Shown piece by piece: positions 44,149 to 52,911 of a DNA stretch of 64,000 nucleotides (its first letter is position 1; each line of letters opens with the position of its first letter). Made by a program: the position numbers and the translations under genes. Origin of the DNA: Streptomyces sp. MBT53 (lineage in GTDB: Bacteria > Actinomycetota > Actinomycetes > Streptomycetales > Streptomycetaceae); assembly GCF_016654115.1 (NCBI RefSeq), contig NZ_JAEQAZ010000031.1, positions 892-64,891 on the forward strand. Reading direction: 5' to 3'. The notes under the pieces were generated by a model. The model ran no database searches and was not told where the DNA came from. It saw nothing but the letters and a program-made list of their open reading frames with translations.

Positions 44149-44887
44149 CCGAGATGACGGTGCCGATCTTCGCATCCTGGTAGAACCACTTGGCGTCGGC
44201 GCCGTCCAGGCCGATCCAGCCGCCGGTGCCGCCGGTGCCCTGCGCGCCGAGGGTCTTCCCCTTGTAGGAGCGGGTGACGCCGACGTAGACCGGCGTGTTG
44301 TCGGCGTCACGCAGTTCGACCGCGAGCGTGACCTCCGTGTACAGGCCCACTCCGTCGGTGGAGTCGGTGACGGTCACCACCTTGGTGTCGTGCTTCCCGT
44401 ACACGGTCAACGGCCCGGCGAATGCGGGGCTGTTGGACGAGTCCAGGGTCAGCGGCATGACCCGGCCACCGAGGTACAGGGCACGCTTGGTGAGTTCCAG
44501 CGTGCCGGTGGCGGGCACCGCGGCGACGGGGGTCGACACCGCGGCGGAGGCGGAGGCGGAGGCGGAAGGCGAAGGCTCGGGTGAACGCGGCTGCGCCTGT
44601 TCCTGCGACGGGACGGCGGGCGCGGCGGCACCCGGGAGCTGACGGTCGTCGTCCTTCCCCGTGAGGTCCAGGGTCAGCGCGAAGCCCACCAGGGCGAGAG
44701 CCATCGCCCCCGCGCCCAGCATGCCGGCCGTCCGACGGCGCGCCCGGCGCACCGCACGGCCGCGGACCTGGGCGCCGGTGAGGACCGGACGGGTCTCCTG
44801 TTCGGCGGCCAACTCACGCAGCGCGACCGAGAGTTCGTCAGTGTCGTCCATGAACCCGTTGGATCCGCTGGAGAGTTCATCCGACAC
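44135..44887 (-). CDS. membrane-anchored protein coupled to the ECF sigma factor
   Basis: A 250-residue protein: cytoplasmic N-terminus of about 65 residues (LRELAAEQETRPVLTGAQVR, then a basic patch), one transmembrane helix (MLGAGAMALALVGFALTLDL), a Pro/Ser/Ala linker with SASASASA repeats and an extracellular domain (GGWIGLDGADAKWFYQDAKI). No zinc-binding anti-sigma motif is seen. GTG 44887 overlaps the sigma gene by 11 bases and has GGAAGGAG upstream, so it may be a membrane partner of that sigma factor. Its extracellular domain is unrecognised. Confidence 0.78.
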   Translation of the reverse strand: MSDELSSGSNGFMDDTDELSVALRELAAEQETRPVLTGAQVRGRAVRRARRRTAGMLGAGAMALALVGFALTLDLTGKDDDRQLPGAAAPAVPSQEQAQPRSPEPSPSASASASAAVSTPVAAVPATGTLELTKRALYLGGRVMPLTLDSSNSPAFAGPLTVYGKHDTKVVTVTDSTDGVGLYTEVTLAVELRDADNTPVYVGVTRSYKGKTLGAQGTGGTGGWIGLDGADAKWFYQDAKIGTVISVTGD

Positions 44888-45398
44888 GGCCGCTCTCCTT
44901 CCGATTCCGGACCGGCACGTCCGCCTCGTCCGGACCCAGCTGCTTCGCCAGCGCCGCCCTTCCCCGGTACAGCCTGGCCTTGACCGTCCCCACGGGCGCA
45001 CCCGTCTCGGAGGCTATCTGCTCGACGCTCACATCACACAGATGGTGCAGGACGATCACCATCCGTTGCGCCGTGGGCAGTTGGCGCAGCGCGGCGACAA
45101 GTGCCGTGTGATCGGGGCCGGGTCCGGGCGTGGACTCGGGCGGCGGTGTGCGGCGCACCAGCTCCAGCCAGCGTCTGGCCCGGCGCCAGCGGCTGACCGC
45201 CAGTCGCATGGCGACGGTGCGTATCCACGCCTCGGGCGCCTCGTCCGCGAGGAAGTCCCCGCGCCGGTCCCAGGCCCGTACGAACGCCTCCTGGACCACG
45301 TCCTGCGCCTCCTCGCGATCCCCGGTGAACGCCGCGAGCTGGCCGGTCAGACGGGGGAACGCGGCGGCGTAGAAGGCGTCGAACTCGTCCTCGGTCAT
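44877..45398 (-). CDS. ECF sigma factor (SigE-like)
   Basis: A 173-residue group IV sigma factor. Region 2 is at about residues 10-80 (GDREEAQDVVQEAFVRAWDR, EAWIRTVAMRLAVSRWRRAR) and region 4 at about 105-160 (LPTAQRMVIVLHHLCDVSVE, GAPVGTVKARLYRGRAALA). Coupled to the downstream membrane protein and divergent from a gene encoding a sigma-like protein with a transmembrane segment, 135 bases away. Probably directs an extracytoplasmic, likely cell-envelope, response. Confidence 0.93.
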   Translation of the reverse strand: MTEDEFDAFYAAAFPRLTGQLAAFTGDREEAQDVVQEAFVRAWDRRGDFLADEAPEAWIRTVAMRLAVSRWRRARRWLELVRRTPPPESTPGPGPDHTALVAALRQLPTAQRMVIVLHHLCDVSVEQIASETGAPVGTVKARLYRGRAALAKQLGPDEADVPVRNRKESGRVG

Positions 45399-45533
45399 GA
45401 CCTCACCGGCGTCTTGGAATTCCGTGCAACCTGGCCGCCGCACCGTGCGTACAGGAAAGACGACGAACACACGTCCCGGGATCCACTTCCCCCACAGTCG
45501 TATCAGAGACAGCAGTATCGGAGGACCACCGAA

Positions 45534-46661
45534 GTGCCCGACCCCCACGACGACTTCACCACGTATGCACACGCGCAACTGCCCCGGCTGGTCACCACCG
45601 CGCACCTGCTCTCGGGCGCGACCGGAGACCCCCGCGAGGCGGCCGATCTGGTGCGGAGAACGCTGGTGGGGCTGCGCGCGCGGTGGCGCCGGATACCTCG
45701 GGACGACGTGGACTTCTATGTGCTGCGGTCCCTGGTGAAGGCGTTCCTGCGCGGGGCGCGCCGGCAACGGGCGCTGTCCGACGGTGTGTTGAAGGACACG
45801 TCCGCTCGCCAGCGGGCGGTGCTCGTGCTGCTGCACCGGGAGGGGCTGCGGGAGGCGGAGGTCGCCCAGCTGCTCGGCTGGTCGGCCGGTGCGGTGGGCA
45901 GCCGGGCCCGGCGGGGGCTGGCGGTGTGCGGGGGTGACGCGGGGCGGCTGCGGGAGCGCTTCGCGGAGGCCGCCCGAGCCGTCGAGGCCTCCGAGGCGGC
46001 CCAAGTCGGCGCCGGGGACGTCCCGTTCGGCGTGGCGCTCGATGACGTCGAGCGGCGGGGTCGGGCGCTGCGCCGCCGTAGAGCCGTGGTCGCGGTGGTC
46101 TGCGCGCTGTTGCTCGTCCCGGCGGGTGTCCTCGTCGCCGGGCGGATCGTGGGCGGTGGCACGGCGGACGGGTCGGTCGCCGGGGCGGTCGACGTGGCGC
46201 GGAGCCCGATACGGATCGTCGCGCCCGGCGAGCGGGTGGCCGCCGTGCCGGGGGTGCAGGTGTGGCTGACGAGCGACGGCAAGCACTGGTCGACACCGCA
46301 ACGGCCCAACCAGTTCCTCGGGTTGACCGACGACAGCTACGCGAGCGCGTCGAAGGCGGGGGCCGCGAGCGAGAGGCCGGCCGCCTCCGTGCAGCCCGAC
46401 CGGCTGAACAGCTCGTACTTCCTGTCCGGCCTGTACCGGGGCCTGTCCGGCGACCCGGCGCGCGTCGAGGTCACCGTCGACGAGAACAGGATGACCGGCA
46501 CGGTCCTCACGCTGGCGGGCAGCCCGGGCTGGGGCGTCTGGTACACGCGTGCGTCGCTGTCGCTGGCGGAGCTGAAGTCGAGCTACGGCGACGGCGGTCC
46601 GACCGTCACGGTGTACGACGCGGCCGGCAAGGTCGTCGCGCGGGGCGGAGCCGACTGGTGA
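45534..46661 (+). CDS. sigma-like protein fused to a transmembrane segment and extracellular domain
   Basis: A 375-residue protein with a degenerate ECF-like N-terminus: region-2-like residues 10-75 (GDPREAADLVRRTLVGLRAR, VDFYVLRSLVKAFLRGARRQ) and region-4-like residues 90-130 (ARQRAVLVLLHREGLREAEV, LLGWSAGAVGSRARRGL). Then comes one transmembrane helix (residues 184-206) and an extracellular part of about 165 residues with VQVWLTSDGKHWSTPQ and GDPARVEVTVDENRM. GTG start at 45534 follows GGAGG. Its stop overlaps the GTG of the PBP gene. Divergent from the ECF sigma/membrane-protein operon. Confidence 0.78.
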   Translation: MPDPHDDFTTYAHAQLPRLVTTAHLLSGATGDPREAADLVRRTLVGLRARWRRIPRDDVDFYVLRSLVKAFLRGARRQRALSDGVLKDTSARQRAVLVLLHREGLREAEVAQLLGWSAGAVGSRARRGLAVCGGDAGRLRERFAEAARAVEASEAAQVGAGDVPFGVALDDVERRGRALRRRRAVVAVVCALLLVPAGVLVAGRIVGGGTADGSVAGAVDVARSPIRIVAPGERVAAVPGVQVWLTSDGKHWSTPQRPNQFLGLTDDSYASASKAGAASERPAASVQPDRLNSSYFLSGLYRGLSGDPARVEVTVDENRMTGTVLTLAGSPGWGVWYTRASLSLAELKSSYGDGGPTVTVYDAAGKVVARGGADW

Positions 46662-48325
46662 AACGCGCCGCAAGGTCCGCCAGGCCGCGCATCCCGCTCC
46701 GCCTGCGGCTCCGCCGTAACCGGGGCCGCCTGCTGCGGCGGCTGGTCATCGCCTTCCTCCTGCTGGTCGTGGCGCTGTGCACGGCCGCGGTCGTCGCGTA
46801 CCGGCTGACGGGGATCCCGGATCCGCATCCGGAGACCGTCACCCAGAGCACGGTCTTCGTCGACGACAAGGGCTCCTATCTGGGCCGGCGCGGTCCCGTC
46901 GACCGCCAGGAGGTGCCGCTGTCGCAGGTCCCGAGGTATGTCCAGGACGCCGTGATCGCGGCCGAGAACCGCACCTTCCGCACGGACGACGGGGTGTCGC
47001 CGCGCGCCCTCGCCCGCGCGGTGCTGGCCTCGCTGACCGGCGGCGAACGGCAGGGCGGCTCCACCATCACCCAGCAGTACGTCAAGAACGCCCTGCTGAG
47101 CCCGGAGCAGTCGCTGTCCCGCAAGGCCCGCGAGGCACTGATCGCGATCAAGCTCGACCGCACCCGCTCCAAGGACGAGATCCTGGCGGGCTATCTCAAC
47201 ACCGTGTATTTCGGCCGGGGTTCGGCCGGTATCGAGGCCGCCGCGCGCAACTACTTCGGCGTGGACACCCGCGAACTGACCGTCTCCCAGGGCGCCGCGC
47301 TGGCGGGAATCGTCAACATCCCGTCGTACTACGAGAAGGCGGGCTCCGATCCCGAGGTGACCGCGACGCTCAGGGCGCGCTGGGAGTGGGTGCTCGACGC
47401 GATGGCGGCGAGCGGCAGCATCACGGCGAAGCAGCGCGCCGAGGCCGCGTTCCCCGCGTTCCGTTTCTATCCGCCGGGGGCGACCGAGGGGCAGCGGCAG
47501 TACATGATCGACGTGGCGGCGCAGGAGGCCGCCGATCAACTCGGCATCACCGAGGACCAGTTGGCGCGCGGCGGCTACACCGTGCACACCACCTTCGACC
47601 TGGCGCTCCAGGACGCCACGACCGAGGCGGTCAAGGACATCAAGAGCGGCAAGGGCGTCACGGTGCACACCGCCGTCGTGGGGATCGTGCCCGGCAATGG
47701 GGCGGTACGGCTGCTGTACGGGGGCTCGGACTACGCCCGGCAGCCGTTCAACGACGCGGTGGGCGGCGCGGTGGAGGCGGGCACGGCGCTGGACCCCTTC
47801 GCCAAGTTCCCGCTCGGCGCCCCGCTGACCGCGCTGTCGAAGACTCCGGCACCCACCCCGCTCACGCTCGCCTCGGCCTACGCGGCCGTGGCGGCGGACG
47901 GGGTGTACGCGGCGCCGTACACGGTCACGAAGATCACCCGGGACGGGCATCAGGTGTACACCGCGCACCCCGACACCCGGCGGGCGCTGGACGAGAAGTC
48001 CGCGTTCCTGGTGAGCGCGCAGATGTCCAAGTCGTACGGCGACGCGCTCCCCGCGGTCCCGACGGCCCAGCGGGTCCCCACACCCCAGCGCGCCCCGGAG
48101 ACCGTGTTCACGGCCGGCGCGGGCGGCGGCATCACCCGCCGCACCGTGTGGTCGACCCGCCTGGACCCCCAACTCGCCCTCACCACCGCCCTGTTCGCCG
48201 ACCGCCCCGGCAAGAAGAAGAACACCACCGCACCGGCCCAGCTGCCGAACGACCCGTCGCCGGTACAGTCCGCGACGGAGACCACGGCACAGATCTGGCG
48301 GCTGGCCACGACGGGGACGGGATAG
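46658..48325 (+). CDS. class A PBP with intact glycosyltransferase and degenerate transpeptidase domain
   Basis: A 555-residue membrane protein: basic N-terminus, one transmembrane helix (LVIAFLLLVVALCTAAVVAY), a GT51 peptidoglycan glycosyltransferase domain (AVIAAENRTFRTDDGVSPRA with the catalytic Glu, GGSTITQQYVKNALL, LDRTRSKDEILAGYLNTVYF), then a shrunken transpeptidase-like region. Where active enzymes have GSxFKPF it reads AGTALDPFAKFPLG, with about 100 residues lost, and the KTG box reads TAGAGG. The GTG overlaps the stop of the sigma-like membrane protein. It probably polymerises glycan without cross-linking. Confidence 0.85.
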   Translation: MKRAARSARPRIPLRLRLRRNRGRLLRRLVIAFLLLVVALCTAAVVAYRLTGIPDPHPETVTQSTVFVDDKGSYLGRRGPVDRQEVPLSQVPRYVQDAVIAAENRTFRTDDGVSPRALARAVLASLTGGERQGGSTITQQYVKNALLSPEQSLSRKAREALIAIKLDRTRSKDEILAGYLNTVYFGRGSAGIEAAARNYFGVDTRELTVSQGAALAGIVNIPSYYEKAGSDPEVTATLRARWEWVLDAMAASGSITAKQRAEAAFPAFRFYPPGATEGQRQYMIDVAAQEAADQLGITEDQLARGGYTVHTTFDLALQDATTEAVKDIKSGKGVTVHTAVVGIVPGNGAVRLLYGGSDYARQPFNDAVGGAVEAGTALDPFAKFPLGAPLTALSKTPAPTPLTLASAYAAVAADGVYAAPYTVTKITRDGHQVYTAHPDTRRALDEKSAFLVSAQMSKSYGDALPAVPTAQRVPTPQRAPETVFTAGAGGGITRRTVWSTRLDPQLALTTALFADRPGKKKNTTAPAQLPNDPSPVQSATETTAQIWRLATTGTG

Positions 48326-48354
48326 TCCTGGGCATTTCCGGCGGAGCCGACGCC

Positions 48355-49569
48355 GTGGATACTGCACCTGTGACCGCCCCCGGCACCGAGGCCCCCTCGA
48401 ACCCCAAGCACCCCGCGTGGCTGACCCGCAACGTGAAGGTGCTGTGCGGGGTGTCCTTCCTCCAGGACGCGGCCAGCGAACTCCTCTACCCGATCCTGCC
48501 GATCTTCCTGACCGTGGTGCTGGGCGCGCCGCCCGCCGCGGTCGGCGCGATCGAGGGGGCGGCGGAGGGGGCCGCGTCGATCACCAAGGTGGCCGCCGGG
48601 CGGCTGGCGGACCGGTTCGCCCGGCGTCCGCTGATCGGTGCGGGGTACGGGCTGGCCGCGGTGGGCAAGCTGCTGATCGCGCTGGCGACCGCCTGGCCGC
48701 TGGTCCTCGTCGCGAGGGTCACCGACCGGCTCGGCAAGGGCATGCGCGGGGCGCCGCGCGACGCCCTGCTCGTCGAGGGCGTCCCGGCCGGACAGCGCGG
48801 CAAGGTGTTCGGGCTGCACCGGGCCGCCGACACCGCGGGCGCGGTCGTCGGCCCGCTCCTCGGGCTGGTCCTGTACGAGGCGCTCGACCACCGGCTGCGC
48901 CCGCTGTTCTGGATCGCCGTGATCCCCGCGATCGCGTCGGTCGCGCTGGTCGCCGCCGTCCGCGACCCCCGAGCCGGAAAAAGGACGGGCAGGCCAGCCA
49001 CCGCCCGTACCCCCTGGCGGTCCCTGCCGCGCCCCTACTGGCGGGTCCTCGCCGTGCTGCTCGTCTTCAACCTCGTCAACTTCCCCGACGCGCTCCTGCT
49101 GTTGCGCGCCCACGACCTGGGCCTGTCGACGGCCGGGGTGGTGGGCGCGTACGCGGTCTACAACCTCGTCTACGCCGCCCTGTCCTACCCCGCCGGGGCC
49201 CTGTCCGACCGGCTCCCCCGCCCCCTGGTCTTCGCCGCCGGCCTGCTCTTCTTCGCGGTCGGCTACCTGGGCCTCGGCCTGATCCACACCCCCTGGGCGG
49301 TCTTCGTCGTCCTCCCCCTCTACGGCGGTTTCGCGGCCTGCACCGACGGCGTCGGCAAGGCCTGGATCTCCACGCTCGTCCCCGACCACCAGCAGGGCAG
49401 CGCACAGGGCCTCTACCAGGGGGCGACCGGCGCCGCCGTGCTGCTCGCGGGCGTGTGGGCCGGGCTCGCCTGGGGCTCGGACGGCCATCTCCCGCTGCTG
49501 GTCTCCGGGGCCGTCGCGCTGGCCCTCGCGGGCGCGCTGCCGACCGTGGCCCGCGCGCGGACCGCGTGA
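48355..49569 (+). CDS. MFS transporter
   Basis: A 404-residue transporter with about twelve helices. SFLQDAASELLYPILPIFLT is in helix 1, the cytoplasmic loop GRLADRFARRPLIGAGYG between helices 2 and 3, DRLGKGMRGAPRDALLVEG and GKVFGLHRAADTAGAVVGPL in the first half. This resembles the group with signature GxRxxxRDAL seen in uncharacterised MFS proteins. GTG 48355 (GGCGGAG upstream) is chosen; GTG 48370 is possible. It lies 29 bases after the PBP gene and may be co-transcribed. Substrate unknown. Confidence 0.88.
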   Translation: MDTAPVTAPGTEAPSNPKHPAWLTRNVKVLCGVSFLQDAASELLYPILPIFLTVVLGAPPAAVGAIEGAAEGAASITKVAAGRLADRFARRPLIGAGYGLAAVGKLLIALATAWPLVLVARVTDRLGKGMRGAPRDALLVEGVPAGQRGKVFGLHRAADTAGAVVGPLLGLVLYEALDHRLRPLFWIAVIPAIASVALVAAVRDPRAGKRTGRPATARTPWRSLPRPYWRVLAVLLVFNLVNFPDALLLLRAHDLGLSTAGVVGAYAVYNLVYAALSYPAGALSDRLPRPLVFAAGLLFFAVGYLGLGLIHTPWAVFVVLPLYGGFAACTDGVGKAWISTLVPDHQQGSAQGLYQGATGAAVLLAGVWAGLAWGSDGHLPLLVSGAVALALAGALPTVARARTA

Positions 49570-49707
49570 CGGTGTGACGAACAGGTCTCCTTCCGGCCAT
49601 CGCTAGTGACAGGTTCTGGTCAAGGACTGTCCAAATGCCGGACTCCTCCCGGCCCCGGTGGTCGGGTCGTCCCGACGGCTGTATCCGCGCCCGCTCGGGA
49701 GGACCTG

Positions 49708-52359
49708 GTGTCACAACCGACCCGCAAGAGACGTTGGTTCACGATCTGCGCCATCACCGCATCCGCCGCACTCGTGGCGATACCCGCCGGCGCCGCGCCC
49801 GGCTCGGGCGGCACCCCCTTCGGGGTCCGCGCACTGGCTCAACTGGCCGCCGAACGAGGGCAGTCGACGGACACCGTCAGCCCAAAGGCGAAAGCCGACG
49901 ACGACGGCGGTGACGACGGCAACGAGGCCGACGAGATAGCCGAGGGCGCCGACCAGTACGCCGAGGCCCGCACCTCGCCCGGCGTCGTCGCACCCGGCGC
50001 GTACGGCGCCGCCTGGACGAGCCTCACCAACTTGCAGAGCACCGGCGGCAGTTGGCGCAACATCACCGACCTGCCGTACAACTCCGACGACCCGCGCTAC
50101 CGCGACTACGACTCCAACTCCAGCGGCGGCTCGGGCGATGTGACCGGCCGGATGGCGGCGATGGCCGCCGACGACGACGGCTACGTCTACGCGGGCAGCG
50201 CGGGCGGCGGAGTCTGGCGGTCCCGGTCCGGCGGCGGCCACTGGCAGCCCATCAGCGACAAACTGCCCGCACAGTCCACGGGCGCGCTCGCGCTGGACGG
50301 CACCGGGCGGCTGTGGCTGGGCACCGGCGAGGCGACGACCAACGCGGACGCGTATCTCGGCAGCGGTGTCTACGTCCTGTCGAACCCCCGCCACGGCACG
50401 TTCTCCGCCCGCGGCCGGGTCGGCGGCGACGAGCTGGAGTCCACGACCATCCACGAACTGCGCTTCGGCGGCGGCAAGGTGTGGGCCGCGACCAGCGAGG
50501 GCGTGTGGAGCCACTCCACGAAGACACTGAAGGGCGCCTGGAAGCTGGAGTTCGCGCCCAACCCGGCCTATCTGCCGGGCGGTTCACTCGCGAACGACCC
50601 CTCCGCTCCGTACAAGAACATCGCCAACGACATCGCGATCGACCCGAAGAACCCCTCGAAGGTGGTCCTCGCGGTCGGCTGGCGCAGCGGTGACGACTAC
50701 AACGGCTTCTACACCAAGGACGCCGGCGGCACCTGGACCCGGATCAGCACGGGCTTCGGCGACCTGCCGACCGACGCGGACAACGTAGGCAACGTCACCT
50801 TCGCCCGCTCCGCCGACGGCTCCCGCTACTACGCCATCGACCAGTCCCCGGAGCAGCTCAACACCAATCCGGACAGCGGTCTCGAGGGCATCTACGTCTC
50901 CAAGTCCGGTTCCCCGACCGGCCCTTGGACGAAGATCGCCGACTACAAGGGCCTGGCGGCCGACGGTTCGGCACTCACCTCCAGCGGCTACATGCCCGGC
51001 GTGCAGGCCTGGTACAACCAGTTCCTGACCGTCGACCCGGCCAACGCGGAGCACGTCTACGCGGGCCTGGAGGAGGTCTACGAGACGAAGGACGGCGGCA
51101 CCAACTGGTCGACCGTGGGCCCGTATTGGAACTTCGGCTTCCCCTGCTGGAGCATCGACCCCACCAAGCAGACCGGCGACTGCAACCCGACCACCCACTC
51201 CGACCAGCACGGCGTCGCGATCGGCAGCTACCACGGCAAGAGCTTCGTCTACGTCGGCAACGACGGCGGTGTCTACAAGCGCCCGCTGAACGGCTCCCAG
51301 GACACGTCCGGTCACGCCACCGACTGGACCTCGCTCAACGACGGCACCATCGACACCCTCCAGTACTACTCGGTCGGCGTCGGCCAGGATCTGACCTACG
51401 GCGGCCTCTCCGTCACCGGCGGCCTCCAGGACAACGGCCAGTCCATCCTGCGCAGCAACGACACCGTGATGGGCTCGAACTTCGGCGGTGACGGCGGCGA
51501 CACGATCACCGATCCGGCCAACGGCTGCAATATCGCGCAGGAGTACGTCTACCTCGCCATCCAGGTGACCCAGAACTGCGCGGTGAACGACGGCAGTTGG
51601 GTCACCGACCCCAGCAAGATCACGTCGTACGGCGTGGCTCCCGCCGACAACGCCACCGGCGAGGCCCGCTTCATCGCCCCGCTCACGGCCGACATCAAGA
51701 ACAGCTCGACCTGGATCGCGGGCGGCCGGCACATCTGGGTCCAGACGAACGGCTACGCCATCCGCAGCGGTTCGGAGTGGAAGAGCGTCTACGACCTCGG
51801 CGCCGGCCGCACCGCGACCGCCGTCGCGGCCTCGGGCGGCAAGGTGTACGCGGCCTGGTGCGGCCCCTGCAACAACCAGGGCTTCGCGCGCGGCATCTCC
51901 GTCGGCAACGCGGACGGCACCGGCTGGCACGACGTGAGCCTCCCGGTCGACGCGACCGTGCCCAACCGCTACCTCGCCGGTTTCGCCGTCGACCCGAAGA
52001 ACGCCGACCACGTCTACCTCGCCGTCAACGGCTTCTCCCGGCACTGGACCGAGGGCCCCGGCGCCGGTGTCGGCCACGTCTTCGAGTCCACCGACGGCGG
52101 CACCACCTGGAAGGACATCTCGAAGAACCTCCCCGACGTGCCGACCAACTCGGCGGTCGTCACCTCCAACGGCGGCCTCGCCGTCGCCACCGACCTCGGC
52201 GTCGTCTACCGCGCGCCGGGCCGTACGCAGTGGAAGCGCGTCGGGAACCTCCCGGCCGTCGCCGTACTCCAGTTGAAGCTGAGCCCGGACGGCCGGACGC
52301 TGTACGCGGCCACGCACGGCCGCGGCATCTACACGATCGGCGTGCACGACCTCCGCTGA
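49708..52359 (+). CDS. large secreted BNR/sortilin-like beta-propeller protein
   Basis: An 883-residue exported protein. Sec-type signal (WFTICAITASAALVAIPAGA, residues 9-28), an acidic spacer (DDDGGDDGNEADEIAEGADQ), then repeated propeller blades with BNR-type Ser/Thr-X-Asp-X-Gly-X-Thr-Trp boxes (YTKDAGGTWTRI, YETKDGGTNWSTV, FESTDGGTTWKDI). Resembles glycosyl-hydrolase-like VPS10/sortilin or xyloglucanase-type propellers; no catalytic Asp pair can be fixed. GTG 49708 with GGGAGG 6 bases upstream. Followed by a strong terminator. Confidence 0.88.
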   Translation: MSQPTRKRRWFTICAITASAALVAIPAGAAPGSGGTPFGVRALAQLAAERGQSTDTVSPKAKADDDGGDDGNEADEIAEGADQYAEARTSPGVVAPGAYGAAWTSLTNLQSTGGSWRNITDLPYNSDDPRYRDYDSNSSGGSGDVTGRMAAMAADDDGYVYAGSAGGGVWRSRSGGGHWQPISDKLPAQSTGALALDGTGRLWLGTGEATTNADAYLGSGVYVLSNPRHGTFSARGRVGGDELESTTIHELRFGGGKVWAATSEGVWSHSTKTLKGAWKLEFAPNPAYLPGGSLANDPSAPYKNIANDIAIDPKNPSKVVLAVGWRSGDDYNGFYTKDAGGTWTRISTGFGDLPTDADNVGNVTFARSADGSRYYAIDQSPEQLNTNPDSGLEGIYVSKSGSPTGPWTKIADYKGLAADGSALTSSGYMPGVQAWYNQFLTVDPANAEHVYAGLEEVYETKDGGTNWSTVGPYWNFGFPCWSIDPTKQTGDCNPTTHSDQHGVAIGSYHGKSFVYVGNDGGVYKRPLNGSQDTSGHATDWTSLNDGTIDTLQYYSVGVGQDLTYGGLSVTGGLQDNGQSILRSNDTVMGSNFGGDGGDTITDPANGCNIAQEYVYLAIQVTQNCAVNDGSWVTDPSKITSYGVAPADNATGEARFIAPLTADIKNSSTWIAGGRHIWVQTNGYAIRSGSEWKSVYDLGAGRTATAVAASGGKVYAAWCGPCNNQGFARGISVGNADGTGWHDVSLPVDATVPNRYLAGFAVDPKNADHVYLAVNGFSRHWTEGPGAGVGHVFESTDGGTTWKDISKNLPDVPTNSAVVTSNGGLAVATDLGVVYRAPGRTQWKRVGNLPAVAVLQLKLSPDGRTLYAATHGRGIYTIGVHDLR

Positions 52360-52376
52360 CCCGCAGAAAGCCGACA

Positions 52377-52406
52377 GGGGTGACCCCGGACCACCGGGGT
52401 CACCCC
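52377..52406. terminator. strong bidirectional terminator
   Basis: GGGGTGACCCCGG (52377-52389) and CCGGGGTCACCCC (52394-52406), perfect 13-bp stem with a 4-base loop, between convergent genes; it overlaps the last codons of the minus-strand lipoprotein gene. Confidence 0.75.
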
Positions 52407-52858
52407 TTCGCCGTGTACGGCACCACACTCACGTGCAGCGTGAAGACGGTCCGCGCCGCGCCCGCGACATCCGGCGCCTTCGCCGACGCCGTGACCTCGG
52501 CCGCACCGGCCCGGGTTCCCGCGCACCGCAGCGAGGCACGGGCCGTACCGTCCGCGTCCACCCGCCAGCCGGACACGAGGACGAAGACCGGCGCGGAACT
52601 CCCCACGGCCGTCCACCTCTTGTCGTCCACGCGCGGTTTCAGCACGAGCGACACGACGGTTCCGGGGCGCGCGCAGAGCCGCCGCACGACCGTGTCACCC
52701 GGGCTCACGGTGATCTCCGTGTGCCCGGCGACACAGCCACCAGGCGAAGCGGACGCCGACGGGCTTCCGCCCCTGGGACTCGCGCCGCTCTCCCCCGCGT
52801 GACACCCCGCCAGGACGACCGCCACGACGACCGTCCCGACTCCGGCCCACCATCGCAT
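52400..52858 (-). CDS. lipoprotein of unknown function
   Basis: A 152-residue lipoprotein: signal peptide with lipobox VLAGC at residues 15-19, a Ser/Pro-rich linker (SPSASASPGGC), then a small all-beta domain (EITVSPGDTVVRRLCARPGT, SAPVFVLVSGWRVDADGTAR, FTLHVSVVPYTAKG). Three further Cys could form disulphides. GGGAGGT precedes the ATG at 52858. It follows the large secreted protein gene on the same strand at 53 bases. Not recognised further. Confidence 0.82.
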   Translation of the reverse strand: MRWWAGVGTVVVAVVLAGCHAGESGASPRGGSPSASASPGGCVAGHTEITVSPGDTVVRRLCARPGTVVSLVLKPRVDDKRWTAVGSSAPVFVLVSGWRVDADGTARASLRCAGTRAGAAEVTASAKAPDVAGAARTVFTLHVSVVPYTAKG

Positions 52859-52911
52859 CCCGGCACCTCCCGGCCCGCGCGTACAGGACCACCAGCATGC
52901 CCCGGGTGAGG

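Noticed and set aside
46777..48354. Very long plus-strand open frame (over 900 codons) ahead of the MFS transporter
   Set aside because: The first 520 codons are an out-of-frame reading of the PBP gene; third-position bias belongs to the PBP frame.
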